Origin: Auricularia sp. M13
Lineage: Eukaryota > Basidiomycota > Agaricomycetes > Auriculariales > Auriculariaceae
NCBI GenBank assembly: GCA_037042915.1
Contig: CM073196.1
Coordinates: 1,488,001 to 1,552,000 of the forward strand
Reading direction: 5' to 3'
Length of the DNA: 64,000 nucleotides
A program made the position numbers and the translations under genes. This document shows positions 8,989 through 18,545 of the stretch, one piece after another. The notes beneath the pieces are model-generated. The model made no database searches. It worked only from the letters and a program-made list of their open reading frames with translations, and was not told where the DNA came from. Every line of letters begins with the position of its first letter. Positions within the stretch are counted from its first letter, which is position 1.

Positions 8989-11900
8989 GATGGGCAGGCG
9001 GGCCCTCCAACTTGCGTTGCTGTTTTGAGGGCGTTCGCTGCGATCCGGGCCTTGACTGCTGCCGCATGCGCATCGCTGTTACGATCTGCGAGCAGGGCGT
9101 AGTCGGGCGGCGAGCTGTTCTGACTTGGGCCGGCACGCGCGTCAGCCCGTCAGCGCATAGAGTCTTGGAAGTGCAGCGTCGCTGTCGTCGTCAGACGATC
9201 TCTAGGCCTGTGTCAGCGGTGGGGCGGAGCATTCTGCGGAGTTTCAAAGGAGGGCCCTCCGCTCATCCTGGACCCTCAGCGCAGATGATACCGCACGGGC
9301 GCCCATGGCTGGCCACGGGCGCTCGCGTCGATAACTGTATGGTGGCTGGATCTGCTCGCAGTGCCAGCGAGGTCTTGACGGCTTTCCGCCTGATTATCGC
9401 TTGGGGCCGTGATTCCTATTCGCAGGCCGCGCCGCCGCATTTGCTGCCCGCGTCTGCGTCAGGCGAGCAGATCCTCACGGATTTTGCTCTCTGTGGCCGC
9501 CGCTTGATTGGCCTGGCTTGTGTGATCGCTGGAGCTGCTCGTGCTCGAGTCGGCCCGACTTGTCGCGCCACATCTACTGAGGCTCGCAGCTGCGTAGCGA
9601 GCCATTAACTGCGGTCTGTCGACTAGATATGTTCGCTCAGGCCCTACCGCGTCCTTGAGGAGGAGGCTGTGCGTGTTTCTGCGACTGTGGGACTTCTTTC
9701 GGCGTGCGTTGCCCCGGTCCCCGTCCTCCCCGCTCAGGACGTGAGGCTCCCCGCACAGGGGAATTGCCTGCTCAGTGTGATTTCTGGGATCATGGCTTGG
9801 AGGAGCTGTGCTCCTGTGTTGGCACGGGTTGAGCGGTGACGCCGTGTCCCAGCCTACATCGCGGAATTTCCGTCCCGATGTCATCGTTGCTGGGCCCATT
9901 CCCGCTCAGCGCGATTCGATTGGCCAACGCTCAGATTTTGTGCTTGCTGCGTTTCGGCGGGCTGAACTACGCATGTTATCCAGGCGTCGACTGCCTGGTG
10001 AGCGCACGGGCTTCGTGCGCTTATTTCTTTTCTTCGTCTTCGCATCCTGGGCGCTTCGTACTTGCCTGCTTCCTTGTGGCATGTGTCACGCCTGGCGCTG
10101 GGTTTTGCTTCTCAGACCTGTCGTTGGCGCGGGCTTCCTTGTTGTTTTGATTTGGCCCCGATTTTTGGAGCTACTTGCGCCTCTTTTCCTTTGCGGGCTC
10201 TCGCTGTGCAGGACGTTGTGTGTTTGCGTCTTTCTCGTCGAGCCCGGCGCTCCGGACTTTCAAGTCTTCGTGCGGGCGGGTTTTGTGATGCCGGCACTCC
10301 GTTGACGGACGACTGCACGGCTCGTGGTCATATTCTGGGCATTGCATGAGTGGTAGACTTGGTTTCCTTCTCCTGTCTTTTTCGTCTGATCTGCACCATC
10401 TCCATATAATCCGCTGCGTACGCTGTGCCCTGGATCGCGTAGACGTGGGCGCGTTCACATTCTGGCCTCTGCGCCCAGTGGCCTTCGCGTGCGTCTCGTT
10501 TCTTGTAGGACCTTTGGCACGGACCAAAGCAGAAGCTCCTTTCCTGTCTCCCGCCCGTGTCCAGCCAGATATGGCCTTGCCTCATGACCTCCGGGGGGGC
10601 GTAGGCAACTAGTGAGGTCGTTTCTGCTCGCGCCCGTGTTCTGGGGCCTATGCGCTGTCTTCGGGGCTTGAGCGCGGGGGCAGTTTCAGCGGTGTCTGTT
10701 CTGGGGCTCTTGGGCTCCAGGTCCTGCAAGCCGTCTGGCTGTGCCTCTGTCTGGCTGGGCGCAGGCCATGACCTCGTCGCGGTGGGGGGTTCTGTGTTCG
10801 TTCGGTTCTGAGGATGTCTGGCTCTTCCTTCTCCATTCTGGAGTCGTAGGAGGCCCTCTATGGCTTCTTGCTCGTCCGATGTGGTCTGTAGTGCGCGTGC
10901 TGCGGTCGTTGAGGGCGGCTCGGGTTGCTCTGTCTGGCGCGCTGGGTGCATCGTCGCTGGGGGCGATGGTGACGATGGGGGTGGGTGTGTTTTTCATTTC
11001 ACACTCCGTTTATTGCTTGCGTCTCAGCGACGATCACTGAGCGCCTTGGGGTGGAGGGGAAGCGCCATGGTGTTCTTCGCTGACTTGTTCTCGGTTGGGA
11101 ATTCGCTCGTTTCCTCTGCCTGGCCTTGGTTCGTGCTGGGCCCCATGACGCTTCGCGTTCGCCTTGGGGCGCTCGCTCTGCCGTCCTCCCTCCCCGGCTC
11201 TCGTCGGTGTCAACCGTTGCTTGCTGGGCTTGAAATCTCGGTGTCGGACTGGTTACGTTCGTGGTTACCGGCTTGCGTTGGAGTGATTTCGGCTGCGGCG
11301 GACGACGCGGCCGATTCTAGTATCCCGTTTGCTTCCGGATATCTGCAGGATCAGTGATCTTCGGTGCTAGCCTGATCCGGCGGTGGCTGTGCAGCCGTTC
11401 CTGCATGCCGGAGATAGCGCTTAATCCGTGCTCATGACGTCTCCGCGTCTTTGCGCTAATTTTGCAGCCGGTGGCTGCTTTTTATTTTTTGGAGCCCTCC
11501 AGCGACGGCGTTGACGCCTGCCTCGCCGTGCGCCGCGGCGCGAGCGGCGTGGATCGCCGCGCCTGGGCACGAGGCTTAGACTTTCAATGTCCGGTCAACC
11601 GGCGGCAAATTGCCGACTTAATCGGAGCCCCGCTCTTTCTCTCTCTCTTCCACGCCCTTCCACGCCCTCCAGCCCAATTCCTCATGTGCCGTTGGTTCTA
11701 GTGCGTCTTTATTTTCATTTTTGCTTCATTTTCGCTTTTCTGATCCACCGCAGCGTTCGCGGCGAGCAGCAGTGCCTCGTGAGCGTTCTCTCGAGGCCGC
11801 CCGTCCTTGCGCCTCGCTGACCCGCGTGTAGCGCGGCCAAACCCGCATCGTCGTGTTATACTACTACAGGCCGTGCTCCCCGACGTTCTGCCAGGCCCCA

Positions 11901-13480
11901 GGGGTCGTTTTTGGCCTTTGCATGTGCTGGGCTTGCTCTTCGGTGCGTTCCTCGTCGCTCCGTTATCATTGCTGAACTTTTCCAGCTGCCTATGAACGGG
12001 CAGGTGCTCCAGACGCGCTCCCTGTGCCCCCGTTGCCGCGCGCGCATCCTTTGCCCTCATCACACCGGCGCTGGTTGCTGCGCTGGCCACTAAATGCAGG
12101 CCACGGGCGCTTCGAGTTTCGGACTTCGGGACCGGGGCCGTTTGCTCAGGTCAGTAAAATTTTCGCGCACCAACGCTCGTACTGATAGACGTAGAGGCGC
12201 GTGGGCATCTGCTCGGGTCAGCGCTCGCCTGGAGCTTGCGATGGCCTTCCAAATGTTTCAATTTTAGTTCTGATCTGACTGATGTACTGGTTTGTATTTT
12301 GCGTGCTGAATGCGTGTACCTTGCTCTTTTTCTTGCTATCGAATCTATCGCGCTTTCCTTGCTCGACAGCTTAGCGGCCTGCCCGATAGTTTATTTGTGG
12401 CGCCACGCGGGCGGTCGCAAGAGACGGGAGCGTTGTGATGTCTTCAACGCTCGCGCGTGTTCCGGGCGAATTTTTATTATTTTTGGCGCACTTGGCACGC
12501 TTGTTGGGCCAAAAAGGCTCGAGACGCCCAGGATTGGGACGCTTGGGGACGTTTGGTGTACTTTTTCGCGTTTTTAACGCATTGAACATGGTGGTTCGGG
12601 AAAAGCCGTCCGCTCGAAAAAACTTTGCGTCGTACGACTCGACCGCTCCGCCCACGCTCCCCCCAGACGTCTTCCACGCTGCGCCCAAGTTCCGCAAGCC
12701 AAGCATCTGCTCGTTTTCACTGTCCCGCGGCTATTTGCGCTAGACGCACTTCTCTATCGCTCCGTGCTTAAAGCAAATAACTTGTTCCTTTCCCTCGTTC
12801 AGTTTTTATTGCCGGGCTGCCTCTGGCTTCGTTTGACTCGGGCTTTGTCACCAGCATGCTCGGGTTCTGGTCTGTCTGTCTGTCTGTCTTTGGCTCGTCT
12901 GATGTCTCCTTGCCTGGTTCTGAGCTGGCTGCTGGTTGTCCCGGTCCACTGGTTGCTCTGGGCTCTGCTGGCTGGCGCGAACTACTGACTCGTTCCCACA
13001 GGGCATTGCGAGCGCGAAAACGAACTTATAGGTACGTAGCCAACCACCTGTAGCCAGCTACTCATGTTTGTCGCAGGACCCAGCCTGATAGCCCTCGACG
13101 CGCGACGGCTCTTCGTCGGTATGTTGCCCCTATCCTCATCAGTGCCAGTTCACTGACATATCTCACCGTCCTCTAGATCCGTCGCGTGCGACCAGCGCTT
13201 CACAACGCACTCCAGGAGTTGGCTGATGTCGAGGTTACGTTGGAACGTGACGGGCAGTGCGGTCGCGGCATACCAGACCCGCTGCCCGCGATCTCTCCCC
13301 GCCGAGTCGGCTCTGGCCACCGAGGCCTGGACGTGTGCATGGAAACGCGCTCTTTGTATCCTTCTGTAAATACTGATATGAATAAACGTCTTTTATGTTA
13401 TATTTTATTTCTTTTTTGCGATTATTCGGCGATGAGCAAGCAAGAAAATGAGCGAGAGGGCAGGCCTGCGGTCGCTGAGG
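8989..13480. other. 4.5-kb largely non-coding stretch upstream of the LINE ORFs
   Basis: It probably contains the LINE 5' untranslated region and other decayed repeats, but I could not place a boundary. It is GT-rich on the plus strand with several unsupported open frames. A (TCTG)n microsatellite sits near 12870-12888. The stretch at about 12470-12740 (a wGxK-like low-complexity reading on the plus strand) has no recognised homology. The only frame with protein-like features is the minus-strand ORF at 10328-10951, listed separately. Confidence 0.4.
10328..10951 (-). CDS. ORF of unknown function with a C2H2-like Cys/His pattern
   Basis: A 207-codon minus-strand frame starting at an ATG (MHPARQTEQPEPP). 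The N-terminal half is a polar Pro/Thr/Arg-rich segment. The C-terminal half contains SFCFGPCQRSYKKRDA followed by GHWAQRPECERAH. The resulting spacing (C-x3-C-x11-H-x5-C-x3-H) resembles degenerate zinc fingers found in basidiomycete proteins of unknown function. It lies 1.3 kb upstream of LINE ORF1 on the same strand. It could be a third LINE-encoded ORF, a remnant of another mobile element, or a host zinc-finger gene fragment. No neighbouring exons could be recognised. Confidence 0.3.
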   Translation of the reverse strand: MHPARQTEQPEPPSTTAARALQTTSDEQEAIEGLLRLQNGEGRARHPQNRTNTEPPTATRSWPAPSQTEAQPDGLQDLEPKSPRTDTAETAPALKPRRQRIGPRTRARAETTSLVAYAPPEVMRQGHIWLDTGGRQERSFCFGPCQRSYKKRDAREGHWAQRPECERAHVYAIQGTAYAADYMEMVQIRRKRQEKETKSTTHAMPRI

Positions 13481-13485
13481 CGGCC

Positions 13486-13612
13486 TGAGGTGCTCAGGGA
13501 ACGCTCCTGAGCGCTCCTGAGCAACCCCTGAGCAGCTCCTGAACCCCGGGGTCGCTCAGGCTGCTCAGCGGCTCTCGCCGGTTCCTGAGCGCTCAGGAGC
13601 GTCCCAAATTTT
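13486..13612. repeat. Cluster of CCTGAGC / GCTCAGG palindromic motifs
   Basis: Within about 125 bases the heptamer CCTGAGC or its complement GCTCAGG occurs at least seven times. Instances include CGCTCCTGAGCGCTCCTGAGC near 13505 and the perfect palindrome CCTGAGCGCTCAGG near 13585. The density allows several competing hairpins. The cluster lies between the repeat-rich region and the first host gene. Confidence 0.6.
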
Positions 13613-14048
13613 TACAGAAGTAGTCTGCCATTGCCGCCGTCGCTCCCGTCACCCTTTGTGCACCGTCCCTTGACTGTCCATGCCACAAGTACCTGTATAT
13701 ACGCGTTTACAACAGAGCACATGCCTAATCATGGAGGGAAATAGACTTGTGGTATCGTGGCTGTCGGTGACGGTGGCAAAAAGTTCGCCGTCTTTGTATT
13801 GTCCGCGGCGATCCCGGATATCGCGTTCTTGGGCTGCTTCTCATCCTTAATTCAGTGCCTTTGCCGTCTCTTCGGACCATCGTTCTTGCTGCTCAGCCGT
13901 CTGGCTCAGACGCGGAACATAGCGCAGCTTCAAAGCAGATATCACGTGACTGCTCAGCATCCAATACGGAAAAACCCGTGACAACTCGTTACTTCATTAA
14001 TTTGAGGACGTGAAGGCACAGAGGGTGCGCTAAAAACCTCATGTGCCA
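13613..14048. other. Intergenic; no gene seen
   Basis: About 430 bases between the CCTGAGC cluster and the 3' end of the metalloprotease gene. Only short unsupported frames are present. It probably includes the metalloprotease 3' untranslated region. Confidence 0.4.
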
Positions 14049-16120
14049 TCATGGATCGAAGAAATACAATACCGCCGCGCTGACCACGACCAAGGACGAC
14101 GGGATGGTAGATGCATGCGCACTATTGCTGCCACCGCCGCTTCCTCCGTCGCCCGAGTCTGATACGTCGCCAGAACCTCCACCAGAGCTGCCTCCATTGC
14201 TCTTGCCACCGGCTTTCCCATTCCCAGAACCTTTGTCCTTTCCTGAGCCGTTACCCTTGTCGGTCCCACCACCAGGCGTCGATATATCATCTCGCGGGTC
14301 TGGAATGATTGAGCTGTCGTTATCCTTGTCCTTGATGGTGTCGTCGATGCTTTTGTCCTCGCCCTCGATCCAGGGAGTCTGACAGATAGCAAGGAGCTCT
14401 TAGTAAAAGACGTCAACAAGTCAGCAAAGGGTGCGCCAACGGGCTTCGGCAGGACGAACCTTCACGAATGTTCGGTCTCGAAGCAAGGATACCGCGTGCA
14501 CTCAACGTAACGTTCTGGGCACGGGCCTGACGCTGGCGGTGGAGCATGAGGCGCTTGTAGAGGCTCGGCCCCGTCTGCTCGCCCAGCAGCTCGCGCTTCG
14601 AGGGCCGCGAGGAGGCACGGAAAGAGTGGAAGTTCGTCCAGGCCTTCGCTTGCTGCTCAGCGACCCATGGTCCGACGTCCTGGACGTAGGGCGTGCCGCG
14701 GCTGAACGCATATGACATGTAGTCTGCGCAAACTTCAGCCCGCGGATAGTGGGATGATGGGAGTGCAAGGGCGTACTCGTCATCCTCACGTTCGTGCCGG
14801 ATTGGACGGACGGGTTCTTTCCTGTCGAACACGGGTGTTGGGTATTGCAGAACCGATTCTGGTCGGGTTGGCGTCGGTTAGTGATCGGAAGTCAGACACT
14901 CCAGATTTATACGGACTGCGAAGGGGAACTGAGGAATGACAGCAATGTCGTTGCTGCCTCTGCAAACGTCGTCGTCTGATTCATCGTGCGTGTGCTTCAA
15001 ACCAAGCCAATGGCCGCTATGGAGTGCAGGACATCAGGTTACGAAAGGCAATGGGACAAAATGACAACGCACACTTCGTGAATGAGAGTTCCGCGACTGG
15101 TCGTGTCGCAATCCTGATGTGACACGCCGGTAAGCGTGTCGTACGCAATGGCACATCCGTCCACCGAGCTATCCGGGAAGTAACAAAACCCATTGAGGCG
15201 ATTTGTTCCGCGCCGGATGGACTCGAGGACGAAGACGTGCAACACATCCTTGCCTCCGCGGCGGAACTCCTGGCGCATCATGAAGTTCGAGGAGACCTCG
15301 CCCCGGACGTACTGCGTCATCTTGCGGTAGTCGTCGTCGCCGGGCTCCGTGAAGCGATTGACAGATGGGTCGCGGAAGAACGAGATCTTCATGCGGATGT
15401 TGTATGCGGCGTTGAGCTCCGCGACGGCCTGGTCCAGCACGGCGTCGGTGATTTTCGCCTGGCTGGAGTAATTTGTCGCGATTACGTTGAAGACAACGCG
15501 GACGTTGGGCTATGGAGAGGATGGGTGAATGTCTCAGTCGTAGAAATTATTTGTGCATACCCTCGCGGGCTTCTTGGGGAACACGGGCCGTTTGGGACCC
15601 GAAGACAGACTGGGCCACTTGATTCCCTTGAAAATGCTGCCCCATCCGCGCTTGATGATGCCGCTGGCATAGACAGGGCGTCGCGGCGCTCCGTGGGAGA
15701 GTCCGAGAGCATGCCGCAGAACGGGAGGTCAAGCTTCGTCTCGCCTTCCTCCGGGAAGAGCGGGTCGTTCTTCAGGATATCCGCAAGGAGCTCAAGTTCG
15801 AGGGTTTTGTAGGTGTCCAATTCCTCCTCGCTGAACGTCGGGTCGGGCGGGTTGACCTCCGCGGGCTCGTCGTTGTCGATTGGGAAGGTGAGAGACAGCG
15901 TCGTACCACCGCAGCCGTCGCCCGTCACCGCATCCTCGCAGCGGAACCGGGGAACGTAGGGACCGCAGTCAAAGCGCTCGTCGATGTTGAAGTCCTGGGT
16001 CGAGTTGACACAGTCAGGAGGCGCGTTCAAGCACTCGCACCACTGTGCCTGGCCCAGCTGGACGGAGAGCAGGACTGCCGTGAGCACCGCAACATGAGAG
16101 CCTGAGGCAAAGCGAGCCAT
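14049..16120 (-). CDS. Secreted M43 (pappalysin-type) metalloprotease, probably GPI-anchored
   Basis: Starts at the ATG ending at 16120 with a signal peptide (MARFASGSHVAVLTAVLLSV) followed by a Cys-rich, acidic propeptide. The catalytic region includes NVRVVFNVIA, VLDQAVAELNAAYN and GFCYFPDSSVDG. The zinc site HEVGHWLGLKH fits HExxHxxGxxH and is split by an intron (about 15017-15072, GTGCGT...CATAG). Downstream exons give the DYMSYAF segment, the equivalent of the methionine turn region. The last exon is a Gly/Ser/Lys linker ending in the hydrophobic tail STIPSSLVVVSAAVLYFF, like a GPI-attachment signal, with stop at 14049-14051. M43 enzymes cut extracellular proteins. The frame needs one extra base in a G run (plus strand) at 15676-15678. 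The penultimate splice sites are unresolved. Divergent from SPC24. Confidence 0.86.
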
Positions 16121-16717
16121 GCTGGGCTGAGGAGGGAGACCGAGGCTGAACTGAAGGCAAGCATGGTCGAGTAGTCTTTAAGCACTACGATTCTGGCTGT
16201 CCGCTTGCCAAGAGGTTCTTGTCGAATAAGCTTTCATACGCCACCCCCTTGCTGCCACCACTAGCCATTTGAGAACAGGATCGCAGCCAAAGAATGCACA
16301 TCCGAGCCTTGGATAGGCCTGGAAAGCGAAAAGCATCGGATTCCGGGATATAAGCGGCCATCAAGGACCCAAGACACAATAGGGCCAGCGAACATTGGGG
16401 AGCATGGCGAAAAACAAGCTGGAGAGAGCTTGAGAAACCCATGAAAGGCAACATGCGCAGATTTGCGCAGGATCCTGCGTAACTCTCTGGGAAAAGAACG
16501 TAGCATTCAATAAGATTCACGGTCTAGCCGAAGTTCTTGAACGCGCAACACTAGTCGTTCGAGGCGGCGGAGACGCGGGAAGCGGAGTTAGAAATGCGTG
16601 TCGAACGCGTTAGCGCTCAAACCATTCACCGCACAGAACGAGAACCACCATGAGCTGGTCTGAAGTCCTGTACGCGGCGCCTCTGGGATAAAACGAGATG
16701 ACTAAATCAATGCAGAA
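16121..16717. promoter_or_regulatory. Divergent promoter region, M43 protease / SPC24
   Basis: 597 bases between two divergent start codons. No coding support on either strand: the open frames at 16185-16520 lack codon bias and recognisable motifs. It must hold both promoters. No clear TATA box is assigned. Confidence 0.45.
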
Positions 16718-17443
16718 TGACCGTCTCCCAGATGGTGGCCGACGTAGACCCCACGGAGGACTACATGACCCTCAAGCGCACCGACGAGCTCATGCGGAAC
16801 CGCGCTGCAGTACGCGAGAAGGAGATCGAAGCGACGCGAGCCAACTTACGCGGTATGCAATGGGGTGCCTTGTAAAATATCGATTACTGATTACTGATTT
16901 TGCTTGCAGCACTAGCGCGACAATTGGACGGTGCCAAGGTCGCCGCGACGCGTCCCAAGGGCGTGCCATCCGAAGTCGAACATACCGCCCGACTGAATGA
17001 ATTGGAAGCCGCCAAGCTGGCCGCGTTGAAGAGCATTAACGAGGCGGAAGACCTGTTGTCAACCCGAGAGGCCGAGCTCGTCGAGCTGAACGAGGAGGAA
17101 CGCGCTTTGAACCGGACAGACGCCACCGCTGAGCATGATCTGGATTCAACAGCGTATGTCAATATTTATTCAATCAGACCTGCAAATACTGACTATGGGA
17201 TGCTAGCCTCAAGCTCGAAGTAATTCGCGGTATGGGCTTCGAGCCCGTCACGGACAAGGACGGCAATTTGAAAAAGGTCATCGTCCGTGAGTGCTCTGGT
17301 TTATCGCCCCGAAGTTGCATCTCCAACATAATGTTTCAGGGTCGTTGGTGTCGAACGAAATCCACAGTGTTCCAGTTGACGACCGTAAATCAGACGAGGA
17401 GCATACGGCCCTTCTCTGGAACAAGGCCATTGCTTCGTCGTAA
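16718..17443 (+). CDS. SPC24: Kinetochore protein Spc24
   Basis: Four exons fit GT-AG rules: 16718-16852, 16910-17153, 17207-17286 and 17340-17443, giving about 187 residues, the usual size. The N-terminal two thirds is a heptad-rich coiled coil (TLKRTDELMRNRAAVREKEI; ARLNELEAAKLAALKSINEAE). The C terminus is a small globular domain beginning LKLEVIRGMGFEPVTDKDGN, typical of the RWD-like fold that pairs with Spc25 at the inner end of the Ndc80 complex. In that complex it links microtubule-binding Ndc80/Nuf2 to the inner kinetochore. Start chosen at MTVSQMVADVDPTEDY because it opens the first spliced frame. Sequence identity across this family is low, so the call rests on length, coiled coil and the C-terminal motif. 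Confidence 0.82.
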
Positions 17444-17573
17444 TTGTCTTCCAGCTGCTTTGATCGTTCGTGCACCACTCCTCTCTGCGATCCCCGTGTA
17501 CAGTATGAATCACGCTACACTGCGTGGCCCGCCTGCCGCCTACGCCGTCTAATTGTACAAGTTGACCACGAGT

Positions 17574-18292
17574 TTATATCTTCTGAACAGACCAAAGGTC
17601 GTCGCCGAGATGGGTCGCGACCTCGACGCCGACGCCCTTGTTCACTTTCTTGATATCTTCCGTGCTGAGCTTGGTAACGCCGACTCCAGCTGCATGGTCC
17701 TTGCCTTCGCAGTGTATGGCGACCAGGGCCCCTGCAGGCAAAGCAGCTTCCGCAGGTGGAAGAGATCCGCCAGCAGAGGTGAAACCTGGGCACATCATAT
17801 GGGCCCCAGCCAGGAGATAGCGGATCGCGCCTCGATCGACCTGGACGTGAGGCAGGATATTCGGGTCTGACACGATACTGTCAGAAAGCGCGCTGCGACG
17901 TCCGCGACGGCGTACAGCGATGCAGGAGACGCAATGTCGGGAAAATGTGCTCGTCGAAATGCTGGAAGAACAGCGGCACGCCGTTGAGCGTGTAGATCGT
18001 TATATGCTCTCTGCTGCATACAGGGCGACGGTCAGCCAAGGCATATTATCAGGATGGGTAGAGCACGTGCCATTTAACTTGTACAAGGTTTTCCTTCTTG
18101 GGCCATATCTGTTCAAGCGTCTCGGCGTCCAGGTTGAAGGTAGACAGTAGCTGGGCACGGATTGCACGCTGAGCTGACGACTTGAGCGTCGACTGGCTCG
18201 CGATATCGGTGGACGGGGAGAACCTGGATAGGCACATTAGAGTCAGTGTAGTTCATTTGCAGTGTACACCACAAGACTTACTTCTTGAACAT
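17574..18292 (-). CDS. TMA20: Translation machinery-associated protein 20 (MCTS1-like)
   Basis: Exon 1 is only MFKK (ATG ending at 18292), followed by FSPSTDIASQSTLKSSAQRA and then a PUA-domain C terminus. The last exon is nearly collinear with human MCTS1: ILPHVQVDRGAIRYLLAGAH, MCPGFTS, HCEGKDHAAGVGV and EDIKKVNKGVGVE. Stop TAA at 17574-17576. Length is about 185 residues, the usual size. Tma20/MCTS1 pairs with Tma22/DENR to recycle post-termination 40S subunits and to promote reinitiation. The intron around 17930-18075 has an unclear acceptor; the exon resumes at HITIYTLNGVPLFF. Convergent with SPC24, leaving about 130 bases between the stops. Confidence 0.93.
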
Positions 18293-18545
18293 TTCTGCTG
18301 GCTTGTGCGGGCGAGGAGGCGCGTCACTGGACCGATTCGGCTACTTCCGTTCGCGTTCTCTGCTCTGTCCACCACCATCGCATCCAGGACCTTCAGTCAC
18401 ACAGACTGCATATCCGCGCCCGCACTGTTCTTGCCGCTGCACGTGACCAGAGCGTGACTTCCGGCGGAGTAAATCGCAGACAATTCGTTGCAAATGGAGG
18501 CGCGTTCCACGCCAGCGCCTAGCCTGCGCGCGCACGGATCCAGCC

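Noticed and set aside
9000-12100. Several plus-strand frames of 80-200 codons opposite and upstream of the LINE
   Set aside because: Leu/Cys/Arg-rich translations without motifs, typical of antisense reading of GC-rich repeats.
14041-14382. Plus-strand Pro/Leu-rich frame (PPPLPPSPESDTSPEPPPEL)
   Set aside because: It is the antisense of the Gly/Ser-rich last exon of the M43 protease.
16185-16520. Minus-strand 111-codon frame upstream of the protease
   Set aside because: No motif or splice support; lies in the expected promoter.
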